From assembly GCA_960531495.1 (NCBI GenBank), contig OY482847.1, positions 18,575,566 to 18,639,565 of the forward strand: a DNA stretch of 64,000 nt, written 5' to 3'. The stretch comes from Zeus faber (lineage: Eukaryota; Chordata; Actinopteri; Zeiformes; Zeidae). Under the pieces are notes generated by a model. It was not told the origin of the DNA. It saw nothing but the letters and a program-made list of their open reading frames with translations, and made no database searches. Below are positions 37,552 to 57,639 of this stretch, one piece after another. The position numbers were made by a program, and so were the translations under genes. The stretch's first letter is position 1, and the number at the start of each line of letters is the position of its first letter.

Positions 37552-37790
37552 AGATGAGCCGTGGTGGTGTTCTAGCTGGGATGCGCAAAGGAGCAACCTA
37601 TGTCCCCTGACCTTCTCGACAAAGTAAGATGGCAAGGTCATCATCTGAAAAGGGAAGAGGTTGGGAGGTGGAGGTGGAAAACAGTTTACCGGGGTTGGAG
37701 GCGGATGAGTGGATTTCAGGGATGTAGAAGGTGGCCTTCGCTGTGGAAACCGCGAGGTGAAGTTTGAGAGAAGGTGGTAGGCAGAGAGGT

Positions 37791-38237
37791 CATCGGGGCT
37801 CTTCTATTTACTCCATTTCCGCTCAGCTGCCCGGAGCTCCGTTCTCTGGTCAGTTATAACTCAAGACGTATTTCAGGAGATATTAAAAACACGCACAGCC
37901 ATTTTGACTTGAATAAACTCATTCTAATTCAGATTCATTCTGCTTCTGATGTTTCAAAATTCATGAACCGTTTGTTTATAATTAGCCTATAATTTTAAAT
38001 TCAAACAGACTCAAACTAAATTGAAGCTTAATGTGTGCCACATTAAGCTCAAAGCTTAAGCTAGATTTTTACAGAGTGTTCCTAAAAAGGCCCACATCAA
38101 TTTAGCTTTTAAGCTTTAAGCTTTTCAGTAAGATTTTCTAACCGTAACAACTGGCTTTGTTTATTACAGTACACACTTCATCGACCCATTTCAATTAAGG
38201 CAGAAAAGGATAACCAAAACTTAAGAAGATAAAAGAT
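37791..38237. other. Intergenic, ogfod1 3' flank
   Basis: AT-rich with AAGCTT/TTAAGC words around 38020-38125. Contains the ogfod1 3' UTR. Confidence 0.4.
38160..38165 (-). terminator. Candidate distal poly(A) signal of ogfod1
   Basis: AATAAA on the - strand, about 75 nt after the ogfod1 stop codon. A first AATAAA overlaps the stop itself (38237-38242). Confidence 0.45.
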
Positions 38238-43070
<4,833 letters not shown>

Positions 43071-43155
43071 GTCAACGATCTCGCGTTCAAAACAAACAGT
43101 TGAAATACATGGAAGTAATCCACACTGGTCCCACGCTGCCCGTGTCGCACGCAAA

Positions 43156-43188
43156 TGACGTCATCTCCACGTACACCCGCGACGTCAT
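43156..43188 (-). promoter_or_regulatory. CRE-type sites in the ogfod1 promoter
   Basis: A perfect CRE palindrome TGACGTCA (43156-43163) lies 86 bp upstream of the ogfod1 ATG. A second GACGTCAT core is at 43181-43188. CREB/ATF binding is inferred from the motif. Confidence 0.6.
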
Positions 43189-43823
43189 GTTGCCCGAATA
43201 AATCGGAAGCGTTCGGGTTTTGAACAAATATCTTTCGATTAGAACTGGTCTCAAACACGTCCCAAACAAAAGACACTTCGAAATGTACAGTTCTAGCATC
43301 CAAACCAGAGCGTTGTTTAGAATTTCTATTTGGACACTCTGTTTCTGATGCTGGGCCGTTACTCATTGCAAATACACATTTCTTAAAATTAGCTTTACAC
43401 ACATGTATATACACACACACATATATATATACACGTGTATATACACATACACACGCGTACACATTGATATTGTGTCTGCCGGTGGGAGTCTGCCCACCGC
43501 TCGGGGTTTAGGGAGGGAGACGGAGGCTTTCTGGCGCTGGATTGCCAACATGCGAGAATCCTTAATAATACGTCTAAACAGAAAGGCTCGTTCGCGAAAA
43601 CGCTAAACGACGACTTAATGATTTCGGGCGCAGGAGGAATGACGCTTCGCCCTGTCGCCTGATCGGCTGACGATCCCTCTCCGCAAGACAAACATGAAGA
43701 AAGCTCCCCGCCCCCAGTCGGACCCAACAGCTGATTCGGCCTAGACGAGGCAGGTGGGCTGCCACGGGAAAGGGAGCCATGCTGCCGTCTGCAGCTGCGT
43801 CTTGACCACGCCCCTTGGTCCGC

Positions 43824-43826
<3 letters not shown>

Positions 43827-43863
<37 letters not shown>
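43827..43863. repeat. (CA)n microsatellite
   Basis: About 18 CA units, followed by TATGTATGTG. Confidence 0.95.
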
Positions 43864-43866
<3 letters not shown>

Positions 43867-43937
43867 TATATGTATGTGAGTATGTACATACATATACACA
43901 CACACACACACATAAAAATACTCTATGTGAGTGTGTA

Positions 43938-44035
43938 TATGAAGAAGAAGAATCTTTAATTGTCACACACACACACCTTGGGTGGTGGCGGGTGCAATGA
44001 GGCCTCTGCATTTAACCCATCCTTTGTGTATAAAT
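43938..44035 (+). repeat. Short interspersed repeat, copy 2
   Basis: GAAGAAGAAGAATCTTTAAT, then TGTCACAC(AC)n, GGGTGGTGGCGGGTGCAATG, AGGCCTCTGCATTTAACCCA. It is the inverted counterpart of 36990-37118. Confidence 0.75.
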
Positions 44036-44076
44036 ACCCAAACAGATATACACACCCACATAAGTACACACATATA

Positions 44077-44125
44077 CAGTATATACACACACACACACAT
44101 ATATATATATACATATACACACACG

Positions 44126-44169
<44 letters not shown>
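44077..44169. repeat. Compound CA/TA microsatellite
   Basis: (CA)n, (TA)n and a final (AC)n run. Confidence 0.93.
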
Positions 44170-44701
44170 AAATTCCTTGTGTTATAGCATACTTAGCCAA
44201 TAAAGCATGATTCCGATGTAGTCTGTTGCCAATAAACAAAAGATACTTCTTATCCGTGGTTATTAACGTTGCATTTTCATTTTAGAGCACCTTGAGAGTT
44301 TAAAGTTTCAGATACTAATCATATCGCCTATCACTATTTCATACACCATTTCCAATTTTTCTTCCGGGCCACTGTCGGCCTCCCTCCGAACTTCACAATT
44401 GTGTTTAACAACATTTTGACACCAATGTGAGAGAGATGGGACAACACAGGTCACATTCTTTTCAGTGGTTGTAACACAAGCTCTTAATTCTCTAAATTAA
44501 GTCGAGTTCAGTTCATCAAATGTCATGGTCCTTTACAAAAGGAATTGGACGAATACCTTCAGTTTTGTGCAGCTGTAAACGGTAACAGCCATTTGTGGCT
44601 TCGCTGAAGGCCTTACAGATTGCTCACCTAAACAACTGTTTTCCTTTCTCTCTCACTAACACCCACACACCTTAAAATATCACATTTTCTAAAAGAACTG
44701 C

Positions 44702-44707
44702 TTTATT
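44702..44707 (-). terminator. Candidate poly(A) signal of nudt21
   Basis: AATAAA on the - strand, about 380 nt after the nudt21 stop codon. Confidence 0.5.
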
Positions 44708-45083
44708 TAAAAAAAAAGCACAGACACAATCATTACAGGTTAAAAACAAGAAACTGGTGTATCTTTTTAATCAAACATTTGTATTCTTCTGTAGAGTAAA
44801 ATAAATCTTAAATGCACTGGAATAAGGAAGCAACATATACGCTAGAAAATTGCCCGTTTTTTTTTTTCCAAGTTAAAAAACAAACCAACAAAAACAGTCA
44901 CAAGACAGTATTTTCTCTCTATTAATAGCAAATTACCCAATGCACTGTCCACAAACCTAACATGAGCTTTCTGTGAAAGTTCTTTTTGTGACAAATGGTG
45001 TATTTCCAAATCACCAACCCCATCTCTGAAATCCATCGTTAACGGCTGCACTCACAGAGACAGCCTTGTTCACGGTCACACCA

Positions 45084-48192
<3,109 letters not shown>

Positions 48193-48480
48193 GACGAGTA
48201 CCGAGCACGAGACGCCGCGATCGTCCGGCGGAGTCCGACGTCGAGGAACGGCGAGAAGCGCGCGCGCCCACCGGGGGTGCACCGGAGCGGTGGTGGTCGG
48301 TGGTGGGGTGGGGTGGGGTGGGGGGGGGGAACCGAACGGGTGAGTTAACGCAGCAGCGCCGCGGGAGCCAAGGCCGCCGAGAGGACGCTCTATTGTCGTT
48401 CCCTTCGCGGTTACGTCGCCGCCGTGCTGCTTCCGCGCGCTGCTCTCGGCGATGGCGCGGCGGGGTGGTCAGAGCGACGC
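48193..48480 (-). promoter_or_regulatory. nudt21 CpG-rich promoter region
   Basis: CpG-dense DNA upstream of the nudt21 ATG with GCGCGCGC and a G-rich (+ strand) GGGGT repeat at 48297-48330, able to form a quadruplex. No coding exon assigned on either strand. Confidence 0.55.
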
Positions 48481-50290
48481 CTGTCTGCCCGGAGTGTGCA
48501 CTACAGCCTGGATGGTTTTTTTTGTTTTGTTTTGTTTTGTTTTGGGGTTTTTTTTTTTTTGTGTATCATGGCTTTTGTGTGAGAGATGGTGCGTAAGTAG
48601 TTTTCTCATATTAATGCATATTAAGTTTATTGCAAATATTTGAAGTTTTTTATTAGATAATTCTTCGATATTTTGTCTGTTTCTTTGTTTGTTTTATCGG
48701 TGTATTCCTGTTGTTGTTATTATTATTATTATTGTTATTATTATTATAGTCATAATAATAATAACTTATTGATTGTATTCGACAGAAGTATTATTTTTTT
48801 TTTTTAATATGCATAAATTGTTTGTTTGATCGGATGAAATGGTGAATCTGTGATTCGTACCGGATTTGCGCGTGTTTTACAGGTACCAAAAAGAGCTCAA
48901 AATAAATATCCACCGTGTGGGCATCGTGATGAACAACACACTCGTCACCTTGTGGAGGAGTGTCTCATTGTTTGGCTGAGGCCGCTTTTCGAACCTTTTT
49001 CTAAGACTCCGAGGGGTAAAACGCAAAAGTGTGATCAAATCCCAATTCATTTGAGGTGTTTGTAAACTGTTTGCATCTATTTGGAGGTGTACTGTAGGTT
49101 TTATAGTTCAGGTAGGCCTAACTAAAAGTGTAAATGTCAAAATATGATACTAAAATTCTGTCAAAATATTAAAAAAAAATGTGGATTTATGTTGATAGGA
49201 GCACTGTGTAATTCTCTAGTTTTGCGCCTCTTGGCCCGTGCTTCACACGGTGAATAAACAGCCTTAAATTGTAATACATTTATCAGTCAATCATATTCAC
49301 TGTTTGTTACCATCCATATTGAGAGTATTTATCATTATTAATTTATTGTTATTCATTTAAATGATCATTTTGTTTTTTATCAGTTTTCATTCTACCTCTG
49401 CATATGGAACACTTGCCGTTCAGTGCTTGGTAAAAGGGAAGATACATTAATATGACTATTGCAATTTAAGGTGGTTTACTCACTGCATAAACAGGGAATC
49501 TATATATTATAATGCTCCATAATTTTAGCCCTGGACATTTAGTTTTCTTCGATGTATCGTCCTACCAAAAAGATACAAGCATAAATTGGACATGTAATTC
49601 AAAATTATATTGGTAATTATATGTTATTACAAGGCAACTAGACGAAGCATTTTGAATACTTTTGCATTCCTCTAATTATACCATTATTCCAAAACACTGA
49701 ATTTGAATCCTTACAGGTTCGGTGTTATAAAAATATAGTTCATTTATTTACTTCTCAATCTTCTTAATCTGTTTGCTATTACATTAAATAAAACAATTAA
49801 CATTAGTTATCCAAACTAAGAAAAAAGCTTTACTGTAGACTGTTAAATCTGTGTAGCCTTGACATGTTGCCATTTTAATCCAGAATTCCTCTTTAATTTT
49901 CTTTCTTTAAGGAAGTCAAAGGAATTACTCAATCCATTTAATAATCCATTTAATAGTCAAGAGTATTTATCTTACCCATCTATTGTAAACATATTTTACC
50001 ACAGTTGTTTTCTTACAGTACATAATTATACGTGCAATTCAAAATTTTAACATATCGGTTAAAAAAAAAGAAAGGACAAAGACACTGCTGGATTTGTCTT
50101 ATTATGTCAAATGGGGATCGCAGATCTTTGGTCCTTTGGTCCACCATTTGTGGTGTGCTGCTGTGATGTGTCAGTCCCTGTAGTAAGACGTAGACCCCCA
50201 TCTTTCCCCAGTACTGTGGCTTCTTCTGCCCTCTTTCACAGTAGTTGGTCCCACAATTATGTCATTGCATACTACCTTCTTCGATCCAAA
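48481..50290. other. Intergenic between nudt21 and carmil2
   Basis: AT-rich, with T runs and a short ATT/TTG repeat (48712-48748). Nothing recognised. The right end is the carmil2 3' UTR. Confidence 0.45.
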
Positions 50291-53200
50291 TTATTTCTTG
50301 TCTGTTTCTTCTTTCTGTTCACCATCTACCCTACCCTTACCATCATCCAGTTCAGCTTTCTCTAGTCCACTTTCCTTTCTCATGGTGTCATCGTTAGTCC
50401 TCCCATTTTCTTCCAGAAGCGCTTTTTCTTGTTCAGTTTCATTGTCATTCCTGGTGTTCACCTCTTGACTGCTTTCATCCGACTTGTTTGGATTGCCTCT
50501 TTGAACACACGTATCGCTTTCATCTGTTGGAGAGTTGAATCACAAAATACACCATTAAAATATAATACACGAGCCCTCAAAAACTAGAAACGAATGCATG
50601 CATACATTAAGACGGAAAAAAATATATGCACGGAACTTGAAGCTTACCTTTTACTGAAGACTCTTGACTCGATTCGGCATCTCCCGGCGATGTTTGCAAA
50701 TTGTTATGTTGGGCTGGGCTTTCAGAGTGAGAGGGCGTTGGACGGGTGGAATCGGGAGGAGCTCCAGCACCTGACTTTGCAGCAGTAGTAACCGTAGAAC
50801 TGGCTGGAACGGTACTGATGACGTTATTGGTTGTCCAGTCTTGGTCGTCAGTCGCAGAAGAGTGAACTGAGGCCGGGATCTCTGAATTAGTATCGGAGGA
50901 AGTGGTGGTTGTATGGTTTGTTGCATTAGTGGAAGCTGGCATGGGTGAGTTAGTAAAGGAGGTATCAGTGATGCCTGTGGTGACCAGGGTGACGGGGTTG
51001 GTTTGGTCGGAAGGTGAAGCGGAGATGACGACGTCAGCGGGAGGAGAGGCCGCGTCGCGTTGGGTCGGTGCTGCAGACGCACAGCACGGGCCGGCGTCAA
51101 AACCAGCACACGGACCTGTAGTGCTGTCTGCTGAGAGGATAGCGGTACTAGGAGATGCCATATTAATAGAGTCGTGAGTGGGAGTCGATATTTTAGTGGC
51201 TGGTGAAGCTAGAATTTCAGAGGTGGTGGATGCAACAGGGGCCGAGGTGGAGTCAGAGCGAGAGGAGATAGTAACTGAGCTGGTGGTGGCAGAGCAGAGT
51301 GCTGGATCATCTAAGATACTTGTTGGCACTGAGGAAGTTGTGTCCACGATGGTGGTGACGGAAGATGTGTCAGTACTGGAAGTAGCCGGAGTATAGTCTG
51401 TTGTGGCGCCATTAAACACGGGCAAAGGTGTGTTAGATGATGGATCGGCTGATGCCACAGAAGCGGAGCTTTCCTTAATGGCTACAGGAACGGAGGTGGT
51501 AATGGAAGGGGTAGTTAGAGTTGTTGAGTCAGAAGCGATAGAAGGTTTTGGAGCGATGGACTCAGACGAAATAGAGTAAGTGCTGACAGAGGTCGCGGTT
51601 TCGATGGCTGCGGTGGAAACTGTGATGGTTGTCGGGGAGAGTTGGTCGGCGGATGAGTCAGTGGCATCGCTAGTCGCAGTGGTTGTGGGGGGCTGAACAG
51701 AGTCAATGCATACATCTGAGTCAGGGAGAGGGGGGTTCTTTGAAGGGTATGCAACATCATTCGAATCAGGGATTGGTTCTAAAGTAGGTTTAGTAACTGT
51801 TGCGGTAGTTGTGAGGGCGGAAGAAGATGGGGAAGATGTAATGGCAGATTGGCTCGGATCAGTAGGTGGGAGCGTCTCTCCTTCTTGTATTTGGGCGAGC
51901 TCGTTCTCAGGAGTGTTGCGTCCGGACGTTACAGGTTGCGGGCCGGGCTTGATAATTGGCTTGGGCAGCAAAGCGGGTTTCCCAGCCGATTCATGCGCTG
52001 ATGCACTTTGCCGAATTTGATGCCTTGTATCTAAGATAATGCAAATGTGCAAATTATTGAGAGGAACATATGTATAAATAATACATTTAAGATATTGTGT
52101 TTGCGTGTGTGTTACCTGATGAGGTCGACATTGTTCTGGGTTTTGTGAAAGTAGGTGGCGGCTCAGGTTTACTATCAATGATAGTACCTAATTCAAAAAG
52201 GAGATATATTTGAACATCATTTTAACAAAAAATATCAACATTATTCAAGTTGTTAGTGGCAATCTAGATTTTAATACATTAAAACTTTTATTTTGCATAA
52301 GTATGCCCTTATAGTATGTATAGTATAGTATGTAAGTGTGTACCAAAACTCAACTTCCTTCATTCATTTTCTCTTCACACAAACTAAGCTTTAATGTGAT
52401 CCACCTCTAGAAAAGGTAAAGATGTCAACCTGATGACATGGAACAACATTTTTGACTACTTAGATGAATTCGTATATGTTCCAATCCAACCGAAAATCAA
52501 AATGTGAAAACATATTGCAAAAACACAATAAACATCCGCAACGCAAGACGTACCTTCAGACTCTGCCTTTTTCATCTCTCTCTCCTGATTCTAGATGAGT
52601 TACAATTTGATATTTTAAAAATTATTTCAAACGTTTGCACCTGCTTCTGAAAGTACAATTGCATTATGCATTCTCTTATAAACCTGTGCACCTGCGGCTC
52701 TCCCGGCTGGGCTTTGGACACCCCGATACGTTGGAGCATCAGGTGGAGTTTTTGTTCAAAGCTGTGCTGGCCCTCCAAATGTTTCTGAAAACATCAGTAA
52801 GAGAAGAGAAACGAGGGATTTTTAAAACGTGTCTATACTTTGGTCCCTCTTCTCCGACTATCTACTGCTTTGTATATAAAAACAAAACGCACCTTTTCAG
52901 CGTGCCTGGTGTTGGCTGTCCCGGATCCGGCTGACCCAGATAGCAGGATGAGTGACTGGGACTTCCCCTCTCTCAGTGCGCGTCGAGGGGGCACCGCATC
53001 GCCCCTGAGCGCCGGCGGACCTGAGCCGGGCTTCTCCTCCTGCGCAGGTTCTGCAGTGCCACCTTCCTCCCTCTCTTTCTCTCTCTCATTTTCTTTGTCG
53101 TTCTTCTTCACCCTGTCCTTGTCTTTATCCTTCTCAGCCCGGGCCGCCTCTCGGAGAGGCCGGATGAAATCGGCGATGGACGCTTTCTTCCGCCCTTCGT

Positions 53201-53920
53201 GGCTCGTCTCTGTCTTCAGACCCCGTCTCTTTCTCAGGGTGAAGAAGTCGCCGAGCTTCCTTCTCAGTGTCTTGCTTTGAGGTGGACAAGGGGCAGAGCT
53301 GGCCGGAGCGGATTCTTGCACCGTAATTGTTAACTGTTCATCTTCTTCCTGTTTTTTCCTGTTCGAAAGATCAGAATAACTTAGTACACCCCTTGCCCAA
53401 TCGCCATTGGTAAGACATTCCATCTCCGTCGTTGTCAATTATAAAGACGGCGGGTATTTATTTGGAAGCTCCAGGTACTCACAGCGTTTCAACTGGAAGT
53501 ACTCTTTTAGTAAAGAACTCTTCAACTCCTTCATCCACACGCCCCATGAGCTCAAGGGCTTCATTTTCACTTTCAATTATTGGTTCCTATTCATCACATA
53601 CACAAACAGAAACGCAGAGACAGTTACACCAAAAAACAAACTGGTGCATATTTTATATTTTGAAATTCAACATCCAGCCATAATATAATCATTGTCCTTG
53701 GGAGGCACTGTTTGTTGGCAACACGATCAAGAGAAAACCCAATAATGTCACATTATCCACAAATAGGGATGTGAAGCATAAGTCTCTGTTACACGATATC
53801 TTCTCAGGGGAATTGCCTGAATTTCCAACCCTTTAACTTGGCTTTCACCATTACTATAGCCTTGTACATAGGTGTCCAACAGCGCAGCGAAACATGTTTA
53901 GCTCAGTAAATAATGGAGAT

Positions 53921-53979
<59 letters not shown>

Positions 53980-54437
53980 CGCATTCCCTTCAGAATTCTT
54001 TGAAAATGAAAAGACCTCTAGCTATAATTAGAGACTGCAAGCAAAGAGATTTATAGAGCACTAACACCCGCATCAATTACTCACACTCACTCAATCACAT
54101 GCAGACACACACACACACACACACATAGAAACGTGAAGTCTGGGCGGTTCAATCAGCTGGTGGCCACAATACACAGTACAATGGGAATGCCTTATTAAAG
54201 CAGGCACCAGGCATCCTGTGCTTCCCTCTCTCCCCCCATCCATCCCTCCCCCCTGCCTCCAAGCATTTCAATGGCTCTCTCATTCTACCCTGTTACATTC
54301 CTGCCATCCGTCACTACCTTTCATTTTGTCCTCATACACACACGCACACACGCACACACAGACACAATTTATTTTTCATGGTCACGAACACTCACACATA
54401 TACGCACGCACACACACACACACACACATACACAGGC

Positions 54438-54489
<52 letters not shown>

Positions 54490-54847
54490 CATCTTTTCCT
54501 TAATCCCTCCTTATTCCTCTTTGATTTAGTCTTTCACAGTACCTGTGGTCTGCTGGGCCGGTAGTTGAGTTTCTGGCGGTGGGGTCTGGGTCTGCTCTGT
54601 GTGTAGTGTCTGAGCGCTGGTCCGCCCAATGGCAGCTCCATTGAGGAGACACGGCACTCTGTTGCTGTGGAGCTCTGTTGCCTTGACTCTGTTGCCGAGG
54701 CGCCGTTGCTAAGTGCAGGAGCACCAGCACTATGTAATGCCTCCGCTGAGGTGGGCGGGGCCTGGCTGGCGAGACTGACACATCTGACAACAGGACCTCG
54801 CCTTTTTTCACCCCTCCCCTTCCAGAGGGAACCCATCAGACAACGAA
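50291..54847 (-). CDS. carmil2: Capping protein regulator and myosin 1 linker 2 (CARMIL2), C-terminal part
   Basis: Eight exons on the - strand: 54543-54847, 53483-53586, 52893-53358, 52692-52784, 52554-52590, 52116-52187, 50648-52030, 50291-50523. They join in one frame to a TAA at 50291. The first has MELPLGGPALRHYTQSRPRP, which fits the capping-protein interaction motif (LxHxTxxRP...P). Next come VDEGVEEFFTKRVLP, TLRRKLGDFFTLRKRRG, GKSQSLILLSG, HSFEQKLHLMLQRIGVSKA and GTIIDSKPEPPP; all have counterparts in that order in human CARMIL2. CARMILs bind and weaken capping protein at the membrane leading edge and, for CARMIL2, support CD28 signalling in T cells. The N-terminal PH-like, leucine-rich and dimerisation parts (about 900 residues) are not recognised in the window and should lie further right. 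The 461-codon Thr/Ser-rich penultimate exon is unlike the mammalian Pro-rich tail. Confidence 0.85.
53922..53978. repeat. (CA)n microsatellite in carmil2 intron
   Basis: About 28 CA units. Confidence 0.95.
54409..54487. repeat. Interrupted (CA)n microsatellite in carmil2 intron
   Basis: CA repeats with a few substitutions, ending 55 bp from the exon that carries the capping-protein motif. Confidence 0.93.
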
Positions 54848-55988
54848 CTGGTGATAAAGCAAAATGAAAAGGATGAAATGTGGAAAGAGCTAATTAGGGA
54901 ATAGAGGTATTGATTCTGTCTGTGGAGGTAGAAAAACCAGTAGGCTATACCGATATATGAAGTCACGTGGCAATATACTGTGGCTAAAATGAACAAAATG
55001 TTCTTGTGATTATGTAAGAAATAAATAATTAATGTTTATATGCGGAAGATGCTCTGAAAAGCTAAAAGTGGTGTTATACAGAGACAGGAATTAGGAGATC
55101 AGGCCATTCAGCAAGAACAAAAACAAATCCTCACTATACACTGACATCCTTAGTAAAAAACAAACAAAAATTAATAAGCTATTTATAGGGCTGGTATAGG
55201 ACAATATTCCAAAAATATATTGTTTTCAAAGGCTATCTGAATTAATGTGTGATTTACTTTTCAGAACCATATACTGTATGTACCTTGATGTCTACTGTTT
55301 TTTAGAATAACTGTATACATTAATCACATTAGAATTGGCAATGAAATCCAAACACTAATAAAACACAAGTAGGTAAAGAAATGTTAGCAACAGTTTTGAA
55401 TTAAAGGTTATGCATCATACCTCCAGGCACCCTGTACCTCTAAATATTTGCTTTTTATAATTCGCTGCGGCCTGAATCGATTTTGGTTAGTGCAGGAGTG
55501 GGTGGGAGCATCAAAATAAAAACAATGCATCAATATACAGTATACCAAACATAACATTTGTTTAGTTCTTGTTTATTTCACAATGGCAGAAAAAAAGAGG
55601 AAAAAAACAGAGAAAGGAAAATTCACTCCTTTGGACAGATTTGAAGAAATTCTGAAGTTTTTTCTTTTACAATAAAAATACTCCATTAGTTTAATCTAAA
55701 TGATATTTGGTTGTTTTTTTTATACAGTGCATACCCAAATTACATTGACTAATGGGCATATTGTGTGCAAATAGCCTCCAGTAATGGAAATTCAATTTAA
55801 AAAATCTTTTCAAAATATTCTTATTGGGATTTTGACATAGACATTGGCATGCTTCTTATGGTAGTAATTTCCAACATAAAAAAAACATTACTAACAACAC
55901 GGTTATACTGAAAATACAGTAATCACAACTAAAGTAATACAATCAAATTGGACTTAAAAAAGCATATTCCATAAATTTGTACAATGAC
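54848..55988. other. AT-rich, presumed carmil2 intron
   Basis: No exon recognised on either strand. Presumed intronic because the upstream carmil2 exons are still missing. Confidence 0.35.
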
Positions 55989-56844
55989 TTAAAGGGGACC
56001 TATTGTGGAAAAACTAACTTTGTCAGTGGTTATGCACATACATTTGGGTCTCTGATTGATCTACTAACACACAAACTGACAACCCAGTCAGTTCATTGTG
56101 AGCTGTCAGTTTCAGCAAATGTGTGGTGAAACAACCCGTTCAGATTTGCAGCCCCTTCCATCATCAAGTGGAGCTTCATTAGAATTAGACCCGCCCTCCA
56201 TTTGAGTAACTCCATCCGTGCCACCGGACCCACTAGCATCGAAGCTAAGAGCTGAGCATGGGAACTACTCTAATGGCTGTAGAGACCAGCACAAATCTTT
56301 TAAAAGAAAGAGGAAGCTACGCAGCTTCCCCCCGTGATCCTGTCAGTGTGTTTTTATTGTAGATGTACTTTCAATTTTATTTTCCAACGTGTCCTGAATG
56401 AAGCAAACAAACAAAAAAGCCCTGTATGTTGTCCCGTGCGGTGCGACCGGCAGTGCAGGGCCCTTTCCTTACGAAAGTCGGGACAAACTTTTAAATGAGG
56501 CCTTGTAGATCTGAGTGAAGCAACTGGATTGCTTATTCCTCACTTCAGATTTGCTCAAAAACAGATTTTTGTGGACTGCTTAAGTTAAAAAAGTGAAAGT
56601 TCACGTACTTCATACAACGGGCTGACAGAACTGGGGCGAACTGTCCCTGAGTGGTGTGGGGAACAGCAGCATTTAAAGCGAATGAATGCCTGACTGAAAC
56701 GGAGCGTCAGGCACAGGAGGGTTTTTAGAGGCATGTTAGAATGGGTCGAAGGCATAATCTGAGTGGTATTTTCAGCAAAAAAAATGACATTGGTTTGGGG
56801 ACCTTAGAGACCCGTCGAAAAGGAGCATAATAGGTCCCCTTTAA
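55989..56844. mobile_element. TTAA-flanked (piggyBac-like) non-autonomous element
   Basis: Both ends read TTAAAGGGGACCTATT in inverted orientation (55989-56004; complement at 56829-56844), each with TTAA at the outer edge, the target site of piggyBac-type transposases. The 0.85-kb interior has no transposase frame. The two 16-bp ends match exactly, so the copy may be fairly young. Confidence 0.8.
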
Positions 56845-57433
56845 ATTGTTGTTGTTGTTGTTGTTTTTTTTTTAAAGCAAACACAGCCAATAGGAGGTAA
56901 CGCGTCAAACGCCATGTTCACATTTGTACTCAAGAGTCACATTCCGCGAGATTACAGATACTAGAGCACTTTTGGGGAAGACATGGATATTCATGAGTTA
57001 GGGTTTCTGAGCGTGTCCTCATTGGCCGAGTTGCTTGGGTCAATACGTTTCGGCGCCAATTGATTAGGAACTCTTAAAAAATGAAGGGAAAAAAAAAAAG
57101 AGTAACATTGTTTGTTGCCGGCGTCTCATTCACCTCTCCGTAAAATGACCCCTTAACTCATGTAGCATTTAGTACCGAATACTCTTCTATCCAAATGTTG
57201 AGGTTAATGCATGTGCTTATGCCAGATCAGTCTCATTTGTAGTTTGTCCTGATGTTTTTACAGTTTTGTTTAAAAAAAAAAAAAAAAAGTAATAATAATA
57301 ATTAAAATGATCAAGGAATTTACTTGACTTGGAAATGGATTGCGGGGATATAAGGAATGGTGTAGGTTAGCTGTCAAGGCAATGATGAGGATCGGCTAAA
57401 TGTAAGGAACATCCATTTCTGTCAAGAACTGAC
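56845..57433. other. Non-coding stretch after the TTAA element
   Basis: (TTG)n and T runs at 56846-56873, an A run near 57270. No exon recognised. Confidence 0.35.
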
Positions 57434-57503
57434 CTTGATAAGCTTCAATGATTCAACATCCCCAGCATCATCCCTCTGGCTGATCTCACGCCATTTCACA
57501 CTC
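57434..57503 (-). CDS. Candidate 70-nt internal exon, possibly carmil2
   Basis: On the - strand a TTTAG acceptor and an AAG|GTCAGT donor bound 70 nt that are open in one frame only, reading SVKWREISQRDDAGDVESLK then LIK. The composition is protein-like. KWREIS recalls the KWPELS segment upstream of the capping-protein motif in human CARMIL2. It ends in phase 0 whereas the next recognised exon needs phase 1, so at least one more exon would have to lie between. It may also be chance. Confidence 0.25.
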
Positions 57504-57639
57504 CTAAACTGAAAGAAACACTTGTTTTGTTTTTCTTGTTTTTTTTTTGTTTTTTTTTTTAATTCCGCTTTCAGCCCAACCCTCTTACTCGATCCAACCC
57601 CGTTGATTAAATGTCATGTTGTAAGCCACGCATCGGTTC

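Larger units (their letters stand above)
36036..37790 (-). mobile_element. Decayed LINE (L2/CR1-like), antisense copy
   Basis: Read on the - strand, the segment at 36650-36860 carries AERLGAILDDRLSCSAHVAA, the (Y/R)LGxxLDD signature after the LINE reverse-transcriptase catalytic core. The + strand text at 36465-36625 (GCGCCAGCGTCTTAAATCTG, and CTGTTCTGGATGCGCTGTAG) matches a highly repeated teleost LINE read backwards. CATTACATTGTCATTTAAGCA near 36040 resembles its 3' tail. The 37130-37450 part also looks like antisense reverse-transcriptase sequence. Frames are broken throughout. GC content is well above the flanks. A short repeat has inserted at about 36990-37118. Clade assignment is uncertain. 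Confidence 0.7.
43189..44701. other. Intergenic between ogfod1 and nudt21
   Basis: Promoter-proximal CpG-containing DNA to about 43800, then dense CA/TA microsatellites (43395-43460, 43827-43863, 44077-44169) around a short repeat, then AT-rich DNA. No exon recognised. Confidence 0.5.

Noticed and set aside
43395..44239. Cys/Val- and Thr/His-rich open frames
   Set aside because: Translations of CA/TG microsatellites.
48452..48643. Frame starting [10 protein letters not shown] in the nudt21 upstream CpG block
   Set aside because: It quickly runs into T-run-encoded Phe/Val/Leu, so it is a CpG-island frame rather than a gene.
50902..52020. Open frames on the + strand opposite the carmil2 Thr/Ser-rich exon
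   Set aside because: Antisense shadows. The - strand frame is joined by matching splice phases to recognisable CARMIL2 exons on both sides.
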